From JBKEDC01 sp047972995 (lineage in GTDB: Bacteria > Bacteroidota > Bacteroidia > Bacteroidales > Prolixibacteraceae): a stretch of DNA of 13,853 nt. The DNA is taken from the NCBI GenBank assembly GCA_047972995.1, contig JBKEBD010000034.1:1-13853 (forward strand). The letters run 5' to 3'. Under the pieces are notes generated by a model. It saw only the letters and a program-made list of their open reading frames with translations, was not told where the DNA came from and searched no databases. Each line of letters starts with the position of its first letter. Position 1 is the stretch's first letter. The position numbers were made by a program, and so were the translations under genes. Below are positions 13,853 to 13,853 of this stretch, one piece after another.

Positions 13853-13853
13853 T

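Larger units (their letters stand above)
13140..13853 (-). mobile_element. IS66-family insertion sequence, 3' part (runs off right edge)
   Basis: Read on the minus strand it holds the end of tnpC, a terminator and the outer inverted repeat ending at 13140. Same orientation as the left element and the same terminal sequence. The 8 bases next to it (13132-13139, GCTTTAAT) are the candidate target duplication; the other end is not visible. Confidence 0.9.

Noticed and set aside
1..13853. CRISPR arrays, tRNA or rRNA genes, riboswitches, toxin-antitoxin pairs
   Set aside because: Looked for on both strands; no spaced repeats, cloverleaf-like or conserved aptamer sequences were recognised.

Overview
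The window looks like chromosomal DNA of an anaerobic, propionate-forming Bacteroidota, most likely order Bacteroidales. Reasons: the gene content (DUF5063 protein, a methylmalonyl-CoA decarboxylase operon whose gamma subunit carries a lamin-tail domain, YitT protein), low GC, start codons mostly without Shine-Dalgarno sequences, and -7 boxes of the Bacteroidetes type (TAnnTTTG). Species cannot be named from the sequence.

Layout. (1) 1-762: 5' part of an IS66-family element on the minus strand, with intact tnpB, a tnpA broken by an in-frame TAA, and a terminal inverted repeat at 741-762. (2) 763-3300: a plus-strand group of three genes (DUF5063 protein, DEDDy-type 3'-5' exonuclease, tsaD), closed by a strong bidirectional hairpin shared with the convergent yitT-type gene. 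(3) 3313-4191: YitT/DUF2179 membrane protein, minus strand. (4) 4307-4465: C-terminal remnant of an AAA/DUF4143-type ATPase. (5) 4473-10581, all minus strand: acetyl-CoA hydrolase/CoA-transferase, then a hairpin, then mce - mmdA - LTD/OadG - biotin carrier - oadB, ending in a terminator. (6) 10777-13139: decayed accessory DNA, with a helicase-like gene broken by two compensating frameshifts and an amber codon, and the last 85 codons of an unknown gene cut off by an IS. (7) 13140-13853: 3' part of an IS66 element (end of tnpC, terminator, inverted repeat).

How it works together. The epimerase interconverts methylmalonyl-CoA epimers. MmdA moves the carboxyl group to biotin on the carrier protein. 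The beta subunit decarboxylates carboxybiotin in the membrane and exports Na+, and the OadG-like subunit anchors the complex. The CoA-transferase upstream could exchange CoA between propionyl-CoA or acetyl-CoA and an acid such as succinate or acetate. Together these form the end of the succinate-to-propionate pathway with a sodium gradient as energy gain. Methylmalonyl-CoA mutase is not in the window.

The two IS66 pieces share terminal sequence (22-23 bp) and lie in the same orientation, so 12.4 kb lies between two copies of one element or close relatives. The accessory segment beside the right copy is full of lesions. I found no complete new defence or mobile system. The most unusual items are the broken helicase-like gene with a lysine-less P-loop, the IS-cut gene, the heptad-phased spacer repeats inside the mmd operon, and the lamin-tail/OadG fusion.
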